Below are positions 48,693 to 57,880 of a stretch of 64,000 nucleotides of DNA, in pieces; position 1 is the stretch's first letter, and each line of letters begins with the position of its first letter. The notes under the pieces are model-generated. The model worked only from the letters and a program-made list of their open reading frames with translations. It did no database searches and was not told the DNA's origin. Source of the stretch: JAFGAV01 sp041479055 (GTDB lineage Bacteria; Acidobacteriota; Aminicenantia; Aminicenantales; JAFGAV01); assembly GCA_963702835.1 (NCBI GenBank), contig OY969762.1:620001-684000 (forward strand). The letters run 5' to 3'. The position numbers and the translations under genes are program-made.

Positions 48693-50116
48693 TGCTTGAC
48701 AGCATCCGCAACATCTTCAGCATTCCGGATCTGAGGAGGAGAGTCATTTTCACCCTCCTCCTCTTGGCCGTGTATCGGATCGGCGCTCAGATCCCCAACC
48801 CGGGGATCAACCCCGATGCCCTGGAGACCCTGTGGAGCCGGCAGGCCAAGGGATCCATCCTGGGCTTCATCGACCTGTTCTCGGGGCGCAACATGTCGCG
48901 CCTGACGATCTTTGCCCTGGGCATTATGCCCTACATCAGCGCCTCGATTATCCTCCAACTGTTGCAGGTCGTCTGGCCCTACCTGGAGCGGCTTTCCAAA
49001 GAAGGCGAGTTGGGCCGGAAAAAGATCACCCAGTATACCCGCTATGGCACGCTGTTCATCTGCATTATTCAGGCCTTCGGCATCTCCTTCTTCCTGCAGT
49101 CCCTGAAGAGCCCGGGCGGCGAGATCATTCGGCACGGCCAGAAGATCTTCGTCAACCCCGGCACGCCCATAGTCTCCCATCCCGGTATCTGGTTTCAGCT
49201 GCTGGCCGTCCTGACCTTGACCACGGGGACGGTGTTCATCATGTGGCTGGGCGAGCAGATCTCGGAGCGGGGTATCGGCAACGGCATCTCGCTCATCATC
49301 TTCGCCGGCATCGTGGTCAATTTCCCGGCAGGCATCCAGGGCGTCATCAACGGCCTGCGCACGGGGACTATGGACATCCTGAAGCTCACCCTGCTTGTGG
49401 TTCTGATGGTGGGGGTGATGGGCTTCATTGTCTTCATGGAGCGCGGCCAGCGCCGCATTCCGGTGTCCTACGCCAAGAGGATCGTCGGCCGCAAGATCTA
49501 CGGCGGCCAGAGCACGCACCTGCCTCTGCGGGTCAACACCGGCGGCGTCATCCCCATCATCTTTGCCGCCTCCATCATCACCATCCCCTCCACCATGGCC
49601 GGCCTGGTCAGATCGCCCTTCTTCCAGGGCATCCAACGGCAATTCAGCATGGGCATGCCCCTCTACAATCTGCTGTACATCGCTTCCATCATATTCTTCA
49701 CTTACTTCTACGTTTCCATCATCTTTAACCCCACCGATGTGGCCGACAACCTGCAGAAGTACGGCGGTTTCATTCCCGGCATCCGGCCCGGCAAGAATAC
49801 GGCCGACCACATCGACTCCGTCCTGAGCCGGCTGACCCTGGTGGGCGCCATCTACCTGGCCCTTATTAGCATCATGCCCGAGTTCCTAATGACGGGGTTC
49901 AAGGTCGCTTCCATTCCTTTCATCGGCAGTTTTTTAGACAGGATCTTGCCCGCTTTCTTCACCAAGGGCATGCAGGTGGCCTTCTACTTCGGCGGCACAA
50001 CCATCCTGATCGTGGTGGGCGTGGCCATGGACACCCTGCAGCAGGTCGAGGCCCAGTTGGTCATGCGGCATTATGACGGGTTCATGCGCCGCACCCGCAT
50101 CCGGGGGAGGCGGTAA
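48692..50116 (+). CDS. secY: Protein translocase subunit SecY
   Basis: Polytopic membrane protein of 474 residues that forms the Sec channel. LLLAVYRIGAQIPNPGINPD (positions about 20-39), ALGIMPYISASIILQLLQVVWP, GNGISLIIFAGI, the cytoplasmic loop around RRIPVSYAKRIVG and NTGGVIPIIFAASIITIPS are diagnostic. About ten membrane spans are visible. It shares a base with both rplO and adk. Confidence 0.97.
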   Translation: MLDSIRNIFSIPDLRRRVIFTLLLLAVYRIGAQIPNPGINPDALETLWSRQAKGSILGFIDLFSGRNMSRLTIFALGIMPYISASIILQLLQVVWPYLERLSKEGELGRKKITQYTRYGTLFICIIQAFGISFFLQSLKSPGGEIIRHGQKIFVNPGTPIVSHPGIWFQLLAVLTLTTGTVFIMWLGEQISERGIGNGISLIIFAGIVVNFPAGIQGVINGLRTGTMDILKLTLLVVLMVGVMGFIVFMERGQRRIPVSYAKRIVGRKIYGGQSTHLPLRVNTGGVIPIIFAASIITIPSTMAGLVRSPFFQGIQRQFSMGMPLYNLLYIASIIFFTYFYVSIIFNPTDVADNLQKYGGFIPGIRPGKNTADHIDSVLSRLTLVGAIYLALISIMPEFLMTGFKVASIPFIGSFLDRILPAFFTKGMQVAFYFGGTTILIVVGVAMDTLQQVEAQLVMRHYDGFMRRTRIRGRR

Positions 50117-50784
50117 TGAGGGTGATCCTGTTCGGCCCGCCCGGCAGCGGCAAGGGGACTCAGGCCGGCCTGATCGGAAAGAAATATCGCCTGCCCACGA
50201 TTTCGACGGGCGATATCCTCCGCCGGGCCGTAAGCCGGGGGACTCCGCTGGGCCGGCAGGCTGAGGCCCTGATGAAGCAGGGTTTGTTGGTTTCGGACGA
50301 GATCGTCGCCGGGCTGGTGCGGGAGGCCATCTCCACCAAGGAAGCCCGGCGGGGTTATGTTCTGGACGGTTATCCCCGGACCGTGCCCCAGGCCGAGATG
50401 CTGGAGAGGATGGACGGCCGCCGGAGCGAAACGGCCATTGAAATCCTGGTCGGCCAGGAGGCGCTCCTAAAGCGCTTGGCCGGCCGACGGGTGTGTTCCC
50501 AATGCCAGGCCGTATACAATTTAGAGGTCAATCCCCCCCGGCTGCCCGGCCTGTGTGATTCCTGCGGCGGGACGCTGGAGCAGAGGAGCGATGACCGGCC
50601 GGAGGTCATCCGGGAGCGGCTCCGCGTGCTTGAGACCCAGATGGTCCCGCTTCGCGATCACTATCGAAAACGGAAGGTTTATGGCTCGGTCTCGGGCGAG
50701 GGCACGCCGGCCGAGGTCTTTGGCCGGATGACCGGCCAGCTGGACCCTCTCCTGGAGGGCCTGGACAAGGGACGGCAGGGCTGA
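50116..50784 (+). CDS. adk: Adenylate kinase, zinc-lid type
   Basis: Nucleotide kinase of 222 residues that interconverts AMP, ADP and ATP. P-loop GPPGSGKGTQAG at residues about 7-18, ISTGDILRRAV, and VLDGYPRTVPQAEML are intact. The lid has CSQCQAVYN and CDSCGG, four Cys that likely bind zinc. It starts at the last base of secY. Confidence 0.96.
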   Translation: MRVILFGPPGSGKGTQAGLIGKKYRLPTISTGDILRRAVSRGTPLGRQAEALMKQGLLVSDEIVAGLVREAISTKEARRGYVLDGYPRTVPQAEMLERMDGRRSETAIEILVGQEALLKRLAGRRVCSQCQAVYNLEVNPPRLPGLCDSCGGTLEQRSDDRPEVIRERLRVLETQMVPLRDHYRKRKVYGSVSGEGTPAEVFGRMTGQLDPLLEGLDKGRQG

Positions 50785-50786
50785 CC

Positions 50787-51590
50787 ATGGTGGTTAACAT
50801 CAACTATAAGACCGATGAGGAAATCGCCGCCTTGCGCCGGGCCAACCAGATCGTCGGTCAGGTTCTGGCTGAGCTGCGGATCATGGTCAAGCCAGGCGTC
50901 CGGACCCGGGACCTGGACGCCTATGCCGAGAGCCGCGCCCTCGAGTTGGGCGCCCGGCCCGCCTTCAAGGGCTACCGCGGCTATCCGGCCTCGCTGTGCA
51001 CTTCGGTCAATGAGGTCATTATCCATGGCCTTCCCTCGGAGCGGATCTTGCGGGAGGGCGACATTATCGGCCTGGACTTTGGCGTGGTGCTGGAGGGGTT
51101 CTACGGAGATGCCGCGGTGACCTATCCCGTCGGCCGGGTCAGCGCCGAAGCGGAAAGGCTGATGGCCGCCGCCGAACAGGGCTTCTTCAAGGGGATAGAA
51201 CAGATGCGGGAAGGGAAGCGCATCTCCGACATCTCCCACGCCATCCAGACCTGGGTCGAAGCGCAAGGCTTCTCGGTCATCCGAGAATTCGTCGGGCACG
51301 GCATCGGCCGCGCCCTGCATGAGGAGCCCCAGCTGCCCAACTTTGGCCCGCCGGGGCGGGGGCCCAGGATCAGGGCCGGGTTGACTCTGGCCATCGAGCC
51401 GATGATTGCCGCCGGCCGGCCCGAGGTGGAAGTGCAGAGTGACGGCTGGACGGCCTGCACCCGCGACGGCAGTTTAGCCGCCCATTTCGAGCACACCGTG
51501 GCTCTGACGGCGCAGGGCGTCGAGGTCTTGAGCCAGCCCCTCCTCACTGACGCCCCTCGGCCGCGGCTGGAGGAGAAGCCCTATGCCTAA
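50787..51590 (+). CDS. map: Methionine aminopeptidase type I
   Basis: Protein of 267 residues that removes initiator Met. The metal ligands are visible in GLDFGVVLEGFYGDAAVTYPVG (two Asp), GHGIGRALHEEP (His), TLAIEPM (Glu) and AHFEHTVALT (Glu). The YPASLCTSVNEVIIHGLP loop is standard. It starts 2 bp after adk and overlaps infA by 8 bp. Confidence 0.96.
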   Translation: MVVNINYKTDEEIAALRRANQIVGQVLAELRIMVKPGVRTRDLDAYAESRALELGARPAFKGYRGYPASLCTSVNEVIIHGLPSERILREGDIIGLDFGVVLEGFYGDAAVTYPVGRVSAEAERLMAAAEQGFFKGIEQMREGKRISDISHAIQTWVEAQGFSVIREFVGHGIGRALHEEPQLPNFGPPGRGPRIRAGLTLAIEPMIAAGRPEVEVQSDGWTACTRDGSLAAHFEHTVALTAQGVEVLSQPLLTDAPRPRLEEKPYA

Positions 51591-51801
51591 GCAGGATATC
51601 TATGAGTCGGAGGGGACGGTCCTGGAAACCCTGCCCAACGCCATGTTCCGGGTGGAGCTTTCCAACAAACATGTCATCCTGGCCCACATCTCGGGCAAAA
51701 TGAGAAAGCATTTTATCCGCATCCTTCCCGGGGACAAGGTCCTGGTCGAGCTTTCGGCCTATGACCTGACCAAGGGACGGATCACTTATAGGTATAAATG
51801 A
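51583..51801 (+). CDS. infA: Translation initiation factor IF-1
   Basis: OB-fold factor of 72 residues. ESEGTVLETLPNAMFRVEL, HISGKMRKHFIRILPGDKVLVE and a C-terminal LTKGRITYRYK are standard. It overlaps map by 8 bp and precedes rpmJ by 16 bp. Confidence 0.97.
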   Translation: MPKQDIYESEGTVLETLPNAMFRVELSNKHVILAHISGKMRKHFIRILPGDKVLVELSAYDLTKGRITYRYK

Positions 51802-51817
51802 ATAGGGGGCTGAGACC

Positions 51818-51931
51818 ATGAAAGTCAGAGCGTCGGTTAAAAAGATCTGCCGGAACTGCAAGATCATCAAGCGGAAGGGGATCCTCCGGGTGATTTGCAT
51901 CAATCCGCGTCATAAACAAAGACAAGGCTGA
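51818..51931 (+). CDS. rpmJ: Large ribosomal subunit protein bL36, zinc-binding form
   Basis: Smallest ribosomal protein, 37 residues. MKVRASVKKICRNCKIIKRK with Cys11 and Cys14, then Cys27 and His32, gives the zinc-binding CxxC...C...H set. It lies between infA and rpsM, the usual place. The 3' end is 11 bp from rpsM. Confidence 0.95.
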   Translation: MKVRASVKKICRNCKIIKRKGILRVICINPRHKQRQG

Positions 51932-51942
51932 GAGGTTGCGCC

Positions 51943-52323
51943 ATGGCACGTATCGCAGGCATCACGCTTCCCCCGGATAAAAGGGTCGAAGTGGGGCTGA
52001 CGGCCATCTACGGCATCGGCCGCTCCAAGTCGAACGTCATCCTCCGGGAAGCCAAGATCGACAAGAACAAAAAGGTCAAGAACCTGACCGAAGAAGAAAT
52101 CAACAAAATCCGCCAGATCATCGAAAAGCGGGAGAAGATCGAGGGCGACCTGCGCCAGGAGGTCGCCATGAACATCAAGCGGCTGATCGACATCGGCTGC
52201 TACCGCGGGCTTCGCCACAAGCGCAAGCTGCCCGTCCGGGGACAGAGGACCAAGACCAATGCCCGCACCCGGAAAGGCCCCCGCGGCCACACCATCAAGA
52301 AGACGAAGGAAAAGACCGCCTGA
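51943..52323 (+). CDS. rpsM: Small ribosomal subunit protein uS13
   Basis: Protein of 126 residues of the 30S head, first gene of the alpha operon. ARIAGITLPPDKRVEVGLTAIYGIGRSKS (positions about 2-30) and LRHKRKLPVRGQRTKTNARTRKGP are diagnostic. Confidence 0.96.
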   Translation: MARIAGITLPPDKRVEVGLTAIYGIGRSKSNVILREAKIDKNKKVKNLTEEEINKIRQIIEKREKIEGDLRQEVAMNIKRLIDIGCYRGLRHKRKLPVRGQRTKTNARTRKGPRGHTIKKTKEKTA

Positions 52324-52342
52324 GCGCGGCGAGGAGACGGTC

Positions 52343-52747
52343 ATGCCCAAACCCAGCCCCACTAAAACCACCGCTGCCAAGAAAAAGACGAAGAAAAGGG
52401 AAGTCGGCTACGGCATCGCCCATGTCCAGTCCACCTTCAATAACACGGTCATCACCATCACCGACCGGGAAGGACACACGCTCTGCTGGTCCAGCGCCGG
52501 GACCTCCGGCTTCAAGGGCGCCCGCAAGGGCACGCCCTTCGCCGCCCAGCTGGCGGGCAAAGAGGCGGCCAACAAGGCCCGCGACATGGGCGTGCACTAT
52601 ATAGATGTCCGGGTCAAGGGACCGGGGGCCGGCCGAGAATCCGCCATCCGCTCCCTGCAGACCTCCGGCCTGGAGATCAAGTCCATTCGGGATGTAACCC
52701 CCATCCCTCATAACGGCTGCCGTGTCCCGAGACGTCGGAGAGTCTGA
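52343..52747 (+). CDS. rpsK: Small ribosomal subunit protein uS11
   Basis: Protein of 134 residues at the 30S platform. GIAHVQSTFNNTVITITDREGH, WSSAGTSGFKGARKGTPFAAQLA (positions about 50-72) and the C-terminal HNGCRVPRRRRV are diagnostic. ATG 52343 after AGGAGA gives a Lys/Pro-rich N-terminal extension of about 25 residues. It follows rpsM by 19 bp. Confidence 0.95.
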   Translation: MPKPSPTKTTAAKKKTKKREVGYGIAHVQSTFNNTVITITDREGHTLCWSSAGTSGFKGARKGTPFAAQLAGKEAANKARDMGVHYIDVRVKGPGAGRESAIRSLQTSGLEIKSIRDVTPIPHNGCRVPRRRRV

Positions 52748-52760
52748 CAAGGAGTGAGCT

Positions 52761-53387
52761 ATGTCCGAAGTGAACAACGCTGTTTGCCGCCGATGCCGGG
52801 TGGAGAAGACCAAGCTTTTTCTAAAGGGCGATAAATGCTTGAGCAACAAATGTCCCGTTGAGCGCCGCGCTTATGCGCCCGGCCAGCACGGCCGCCTGCG
52901 CCGGCGCATCCTGGGCTACGGCATCCAGCTCCGCGAGAAACAGAAGCTGAAGAGGTTCTTCGGCATGTCGGAGAAGCAGTTCCGCCTGTTTTTCAAACGG
53001 GCTGAACGGCAGAGGGGAGTCACCGGTGAAAACCTGCTGAGCCTGCTGGAGCGCCGCTTGGACAATTTCGTTTACCTGGCCGGCTTCGCCGACTCCCGGG
53101 CCCAAGCCCGGCTGCTGGTGGCCCACGGCCATTTCCTGATCAACGGGCGCAAGGTGTCCAGCCCCTCTCATCCGGTGGACAAAGAGGACCTCATCGTTTT
53201 CGGCGAAAACTCCGCCAAACGTGAAGGGCTGAGGGCCGTGGCCGAAGCTCATCGCAGCAAGACCGTGCCCGGCTGGCTGGAAGTGAACTGGGACAAGCTC
53301 CAGGCTCGCGTCGTGTCCCTGCCCACCAGGGCGGATGTAACGATTCCGGTTGAGGAGCACCTGGTTGTCGAGCTGTACTCCAAATAA
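52761..53387 (+). CDS. rpsD: Small ribosomal subunit protein uS4, zinc-binding form
   Basis: Protein of 208 residues that nucleates 30S assembly. The N-terminus has a Cys cluster, CRRC then CLSNKCP, the zinc-binding C+ form. The S4 RNA-binding domain is visible as LERRLDNFVYLAGFADSRAQARLLVAHGHFLING (positions about 95-128). It often regulates the alpha operon. It lies 13 bp after rpsK. Confidence 0.96.
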   Translation: MSEVNNAVCRRCRVEKTKLFLKGDKCLSNKCPVERRAYAPGQHGRLRRRILGYGIQLREKQKLKRFFGMSEKQFRLFFKRAERQRGVTGENLLSLLERRLDNFVYLAGFADSRAQARLLVAHGHFLINGRKVSSPSHPVDKEDLIVFGENSAKREGLRAVAEAHRSKTVPGWLEVNWDKLQARVVSLPTRADVTIPVEEHLVVELYSK

Positions 53388-53411
53388 AGGATAAAAAGGG
53401 GAGGAGGAACC

Positions 53412-54425
53412 ATGACTGATATCGGATTCCAGAGACCCAAATTTCTTGAGCCGGATTACGAGACGCTGACCGGCACCTATGGCCGTTTCATGGCCCAGCC
53501 CTTCGAGCGGGGCTACGGCATCACCGTGGGCAACGCCCTGCGGAGGATTCTGCTCAGCTCCGTCAAGGGAGCGGCCATCACCGCCGTCCGGATCCAGGGC
53601 GTCCTTCACGAATTTTCCATTATCCCGGGAGTCGTGGAGGATGTCACGGATGTCATCCTCAACCTCAAGAGCATCCCTCTCAAGCTCAACGGCAGCGGGC
53701 CCCTAACCATGAGCCTCAAGGTCGAGGGCCCGGCCGAAGTCAAGGCCTCGGACATCAGCCACGATTCGGACATCGAGATTTTGAAAAAGGACATCGTCAT
53801 CGCCCATCTGGATAAGGACGGCAAGCTCAACGCGGAGATAGTCGTCAAGAACGGCCGGGGCTACATTCCCGCCGACCAAAACTACGACCCCGAGCTGAGC
53901 GTGGATTTTATCCCCATGGATTCCTCCCATTCGCCCATCACCCGGGTCAACTACCGGGTCGAACCGGCCCGCGTGGGGAAGCGCATCGATTATGAGAGCC
54001 TGACCCTGGAATTGTGGAGCACGGGGGCCATCTCGCCCACGGAAGCCCTGTCCCAGGCGGCCAAGATCCTGCGCGACCACCTGACCATTTTCCTCAACAT
54101 CGTGGATGAGCCCATGGAACGGGAGGCGGCTCTGTCCAAGCGCGAAATTCCCTATATGACCCAGATGGACATCCTGGCCAAGCCCATCGAGCACCTGGAG
54201 CTGTCGGTCCGCTCGAACAACTGCCTGAAATCGGCGGGCATCGAAAAAATCTACGAGCTGGTCCAGAGGACGGAGGATGACCTGCTCAAAACCAAAAATT
54301 TCGGAAGAAAATCCCTGTCCGAAATCAAAGAAACGCTGTCCAACTTGGGGCTGGGCCTGAACCTGGACCTTCACCCCAAACTGCTGGAACGGCTCCGCGG
54401 AGAAGGTAAGGGAAGCCTTGACTAG
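53412..54425 (+). CDS. rpoA: DNA-directed RNA polymerase subunit alpha
   Basis: Protein of 337 residues. The N-terminal dimerisation domain has YGITVGNALRRILLSS and GVVEDVTDVILNLK, and the C-terminal domain has LELSVRSNNCLKSAGIEKIYELV and KNFGRKSLSEIKETLSNLGLGL, the DNA and activator-contact helices. Ribosome site GAGGAGG lies before ATG. It is followed by rplQ as usual. Confidence 0.97.
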   Translation: MTDIGFQRPKFLEPDYETLTGTYGRFMAQPFERGYGITVGNALRRILLSSVKGAAITAVRIQGVLHEFSIIPGVVEDVTDVILNLKSIPLKLNGSGPLTMSLKVEGPAEVKASDISHDSDIEILKKDIVIAHLDKDGKLNAEIVVKNGRGYIPADQNYDPELSVDFIPMDSSHSPITRVNYRVEPARVGKRIDYESLTLELWSTGAISPTEALSQAAKILRDHLTIFLNIVDEPMEREAALSKREIPYMTQMDILAKPIEHLELSVRSNNCLKSAGIEKIYELVQRTEDDLLKTKNFGRKSLSEIKETLSNLGLGLNLDLHPKLLERLRGEGKGSLD

Positions 54426-54444
54426 ACGCTGAGAAGGAGCACCC

Positions 54445-54858
54445 ATGAGGCACCTTGTTAAAGGACGGAAACTGGGGAGGACGACCGCCCATCGAACGGC
54501 CCTGCTGCGGAACCTGGTGACGTCTTTCCTGGAGAAGGAGCGGGTCCGGACCACCCTGGCCAAGGCCAAGGAGGCCAGGCCCCTGGCCGAGAAGATGATC
54601 ACCCTGGCCAAGCAAGGCACCCTCCACAGCCGCCGCCGTGCTTTAAGATTCGTCCGCAAAGAGTCGGCCGTTACAAAGCTGTTCGATAGCCTGGCCCCCC
54701 GTTTTTCGGAGAGGCCGGGCGGCTACACCCGGATCGTCAAGCTGGGGCCTAGGCCAGGGGACGGCGCGGCCATGGCCATGCTGGAGCTCATCGGTTCCGA
54801 ATACGTGAAGAAGGCCAAGAAGAAGAAGGACAAGAAAGCGCTGCTCAGGAAGAAGTGA
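54445..54858 (+). CDS. rplQ: Large ribosomal subunit protein bL17
   Basis: Protein of 137 residues, last gene of the alpha operon and of the 33-kb translation block. MRHLVKGRKLGRTTAHRTALLRNL and a basic C-terminus of KKAKKKKDKKALLRKK are diagnostic. No obvious terminator follows; a promoter lies 11 bp after its stop. Confidence 0.96.
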   Translation: MRHLVKGRKLGRTTAHRTALLRNLVTSFLEKERVRTTLAKAKEARPLAEKMITLAKQGTLHSRRRALRFVRKESAVTKLFDSLAPRFSERPGGYTRIVKLGPRPGDGAAMAMLELIGSEYVKKAKKKKDKKALLRKK

Positions 54859-54868
54859 ACGGACCCGC

Positions 54869-54897
54869 TTGGCAACCCTCGGCTTTTGCCTTATGAT
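54869..54897 (+). promoter_or_regulatory. Promoter for the secreted hypothetical protein at 54920
   Basis: TTGGCA at 54869-54874 and TATGAT at 54892-54897 are 17 bp apart, just after rplQ. The ATG at 54920 follows 22 bp later. Confidence 0.6.
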
Positions 54898-54919
54898 AGA
54901 ATAAAACAGGGAGCGGGTC

Positions 54920-55378
54920 ATGAGCAAAAGAACCCTGCTGATCGCCGCCGGACTGCTCCTGGTCGCCGCGGGCCTGCTTTGCGGCGAAGACTTGAAGGCC
55001 GGCGAAGCGGCCATCTTCTACCGGAACGGCGACATGATCATCGACGAGGTCACGGGCATCTCCAGCGCGCGGCACGTCCTGGAATTGAAAAACATCCCGG
55101 AGATTCCCCTCAACAACCTGTGGATGATCAACTTCATCAACACCGAATGGTTCCACTTCCAAGAGTTGGAGCTGGTGGAGACCAATCAACACTACATCTT
55201 CCTCAAGAACGGCGAAGTCTCTATCGGCCGCATTTTTAATTTCAACGTCGGCCTCGGGCATTTCGAATTTGCCAGCGGGGAGAAGTTCCCCCTCGGCCAA
55301 GTCAGCCGCATTTACTTCACCCGGAACATACCGGAAAGATATAAGCGGGAAATGAAACAGCTCCTCATCCACCGCTAA
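54920..55378 (+). CDS. Exported protein of unknown function
   Basis: Protein of 152 residues with a signal peptide (KRTLLIAAGLLLVAAGLLCG) that could end near Cys21 or at ALA-like cleavage; no clear lipobox. The mature part is rich in beta strands (AAIFYRNGDMIIDEV, HYIFLKNGEVSIGRIFNF) and has no motif I recognise. It runs convergent with the lytic transglycosylase gene and ends 13 bp before it. Function unknown. Confidence 0.7.
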   Translation: MSKRTLLIAAGLLLVAAGLLCGEDLKAGEAAIFYRNGDMIIDEVTGISSARHVLELKNIPEIPLNNLWMINFINTEWFHFQELELVETNQHYIFLKNGEVSIGRIFNFNVGLGHFEFASGEKFPLGQVSRIYFTRNIPERYKREMKQLLIHR

Positions 55379-55391
55379 ATGGGGGCTTAAA

Positions 55392-56849
55392 TTAAAGGTA
55401 GGCGTCGGGGGCCGCGCCCCGGCCCGGAATCTTTAGTTTTTGGCCCGGCCGGATGAGAGTGCCCCGTATCCCGTTCAGCCGTTTGATGGCCGCCACCGAA
55501 GTCTTGAAGCGCCGGGCGATGGTGGAGAGAGTGTCGCCGCTGCGCACCGCATACCAGGTGTAAGTGGCCTCCGGCGGGATCCAGCGGGGGAGAGTCAGGA
55601 TGACTTGCAGAGTTTTATCGCCTAGCCCGGGGGGAACTCTGAGCTGGTAGGCATAGTCCGGTGTTGCGTCGTAGCGCAATTCGGGGTTGAGAAAAGCCAG
55701 CTCTGAGGCGTCCAGCCCCAGGGCTGTGGACAGAGCGGACAGTTTCGTAGCATGGTTGACCGTGACCGTCTCATATTTCAGGTAAGGATAGGGGGCCGGC
55801 AGGTTGAAGCCGTATTTGGCCGGGTTCTGGATGATGGTCACAGCGGCGATGAAGCGGGGCACAAACCGAGCCGTCTCGTAGGGGAGCATGGCGAACAGGT
55901 CCCAAAAGTTATCCAAATAATCGATCTGCTGAGCGTTGATGACCCGCTGGACTTTGTATTCGCCGCAGTTATAGGCGGCCAGGGCCGTTGTCCAGTCGCC
56001 GAAGGTGGAGTGAAGATCGGCCAGATAGCGGATAGCGGCCTGGGTGGATTTCAGCGGGTCCATGCGCTCGTCCACCCAGCGGTCCCGCTTGAGGTCGTAG
56101 AGCGAGCCGGTGGAGGAGATGAATTGCCATAAACCCAAAGCCCGGGCGCGGGACAGGGCCCTGATCTTGAACCCGCTCTCGATGATGGGCAGCCAGCCAA
56201 GGTCCTCCGGCAGGCCGGCTTTGCGCATCTCTTCAATGATCATGTCCCGGTACAGGCCGGAACGCAGATAAGCTTCCTCGAAATATCGCCGCTCCCGGTT
56301 CTTGAAGGATTCGATCTCGGCCAGGACATAGCGGTTTTCAGCCAGGGGAATGGTCTTGTTGTTCTCCCGGCCGGGCGCCAGCCGGGCGGCGTGGATGGTT
56401 TGGATCCGCTTGGCGATGGTCAGGCGCAGGTCGTTCTTCTCGTCGGCCAGGGGAGTATCCGGCGGAGGATTGATCTTGAGCAGAAGCGCGTAGGCCTCGT
56501 CCAGGGCGGCCACGGCGCGGTCGAAGTCGCTTTTCTCCCAGGCCCCCTGGGCTTCCTGGCATAAGGCCAGGGCTTCTTCCAAGATGGCCGAGGCATCAGC
56601 TCCCTCCGGCGTTCCGTTCTTTTCCCCAGCGTTTTCCTCTTCACCCGCTATTTTTTCCTGGGCAGGGATTTTTACTTCTTGGGATTGCGCTTGGGTCGTT
56701 GGCGAGCCGGCGGCCGAGGGAGTTTCATTTTGTGGTTGTGCCTGGGCTGGAATGGTTTGGGGCTTGACCTGGGGCTTTGGCGCCGGTGAGCAGCCCCACA
56801 GGACGAAGGCTAGGAGGAAGAGAGATGAAATCAATGTTTGTTTTTTCAT
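55392..56849 (-). CDS. Lipoprotein membrane-bound lytic transglycosylase with LysM domain (MltD-like)
   Basis: Protein of 485 residues that cleaves peptidoglycan glycan strands. A lipoprotein signal ends with LWGC (Cys20), followed by a Pro/Gln-rich linker. The SLT domain has LGWLPIIESGFKIRALSRARALGLWQFI with catalytic Glu224 (positions about 217-245) and AAYNCGEYKV. A single C-terminal LysM (YAVRSGDTLSTIARRFKTSV...LKIPG) binds peptidoglycan. ATG 56849 is chosen as the lipoprotein start. E. coli MltD carries two LysM repeats; one is visible here. Confidence 0.88.
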   Translation of the reverse strand: MKKQTLISSLFLLAFVLWGCSPAPKPQVKPQTIPAQAQPQNETPSAAGSPTTQAQSQEVKIPAQEKIAGEEENAGEKNGTPEGADASAILEEALALCQEAQGAWEKSDFDRAVAALDEAYALLLKINPPPDTPLADEKNDLRLTIAKRIQTIHAARLAPGRENNKTIPLAENRYVLAEIESFKNRERRYFEEAYLRSGLYRDMIIEEMRKAGLPEDLGWLPIIESGFKIRALSRARALGLWQFISSTGSLYDLKRDRWVDERMDPLKSTQAAIRYLADLHSTFGDWTTALAAYNCGEYKVQRVINAQQIDYLDNFWDLFAMLPYETARFVPRFIAAVTIIQNPAKYGFNLPAPYPYLKYETVTVNHATKLSALSTALGLDASELAFLNPELRYDATPDYAYQLRVPPGLGDKTLQVILTLPRWIPPEATYTWYAVRSGDTLSTIARRFKTSVAAIKRLNGIRGTLIRPGQKLKIPGRGAAPDAYL

Positions 56850-56864
56850 GTTGATCAAGGATTC

Positions 56865-56893
56865 TTTTTAACATGACCTGCGAGATGTGTCAA
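56865..56893 (-). promoter_or_regulatory. Possible promoter of the lytic transglycosylase gene
   Basis: On the minus strand TTGACA (56893-56888) has a 17-bp spacing to TAAAAA (56870-56865), a weak -10 box. It lies just after the galE stop. Confidence 0.4.
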
Positions 56894-56905
56894 CGAAAAA
56901 GGCCG

Positions 56906-57880
56906 TTATCGGACAAATTTCCGGTGCCAGGCCCAGGCGGTGCGGAGTATAGTTTCCAGTTCGGAATGATGGAGCTTCCAGCCGAGCACTGCCTCGGCTT
57001 TATCCTTGGAGGCCCGCAGAACCGGGATATCCCCTTGACGGCGGGGGCGGGACAAGAAAGTGACTTTCCGGCCCGTCACTTCCTCGGTTTTCTTGATGAC
57101 CTCCCTCACCGAGTAAGCGCGGTTCGTGCCCAGGTTGATGGCATCGCTGCGGCCCTCGGAGGCCAGAAGCTCCAGGGCCAGGAGATGAGCATGGGCCAGG
57201 TCGGTGACGTGGATGTAGTCTCGGACGGCCGTCCCGTCCGGCGTCTCGAAATCTGTGCCGTAAATCTCCAGCTTGTCCCTGCGGCCCAGAAGGAAATTCA
57301 GGATGTTGGGGATGAGGTGGGTTTCCGGCTCGTGCATCTCGCCCAGTTCCCCCTCCGGGTCGGCGCCGGCGGCGTTGAAGTAGCGCAGGGAGATGGAGCG
57401 CAGGCCGTAAGCCCGGTCGAATTCCTGAAGGATCTTCTCCAGGAATAACTTTGTCTGGCCGTAGGGGTTGGCCGGCTCCAGGGGATGGTCTTCCGTGACG
57501 GGAATCCGGCGGGGCAGGCCGTAGACCGCTGCGCTCGAGGAGAAGATCAACTTCTTCACCCCGGCGGCCAGCATGGCCTCCAGAAGGTTCAAGCTGTTGA
57601 CCAGGTTGTGCCGATAATATTTCTGCGGGTCGGCATAGGACTCGCCGACCTGGATGAGCGAGGCGAAATGCAGGACCGCTTCGAAACGATGCTGCCGGAA
57701 AGCCGCCCCCAGCGCTTGCCCGTCGGCCAAGTCGGCCTCGATGACCTCCGCGGCCTGGGCCAGCTCCCGATTCCCCGTCGAAAAATTATCAAAGATGACC
57801 GCCTGGTGTCCGGCCCGCCGCAGGAGCTTGACCGTATGGGAGCCGATATAGCCGGCTCCGCCCGTAACCAGGACCTTCAC
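56906..57880 (-). CDS. galE: UDP-glucose 4-epimerase
   Basis: Extended short-chain dehydrogenase of 324 residues. The NAD motif GGAGYIGSH begins at residue 7, the catalytic Ser is in FSSSAAVYG (114-116), and the Tyr/Lys pair is NPYGQTK (Tyr140, Lys144). It interconverts UDP-glucose and UDP-galactose for envelope sugars. It overlaps the upstream nucleotidyltransferase by 4 bp, so they are probably one transcript. Other UDP-sugar epimerases cannot be ruled out by eye. Confidence 0.9.
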   Translation of the reverse strand: MKVLVTGGAGYIGSHTVKLLRRAGHQAVIFDNFSTGNRELAQAAEVIEADLADGQALGAAFRQHRFEAVLHFASLIQVGESYADPQKYYRHNLVNSLNLLEAMLAAGVKKLIFSSSAAVYGLPRRIPVTEDHPLEPANPYGQTKLFLEKILQEFDRAYGLRSISLRYFNAAGADPEGELGEMHEPETHLIPNILNFLLGRRDKLEIYGTDFETPDGTAVRDYIHVTDLAHAHLLALELLASEGRSDAINLGTNRAYSVREVIKKTEEVTGRKVTFLSRPRRQGDIPVLRASKDKAEAVLGWKLHHSELETILRTAWAWHRKFVR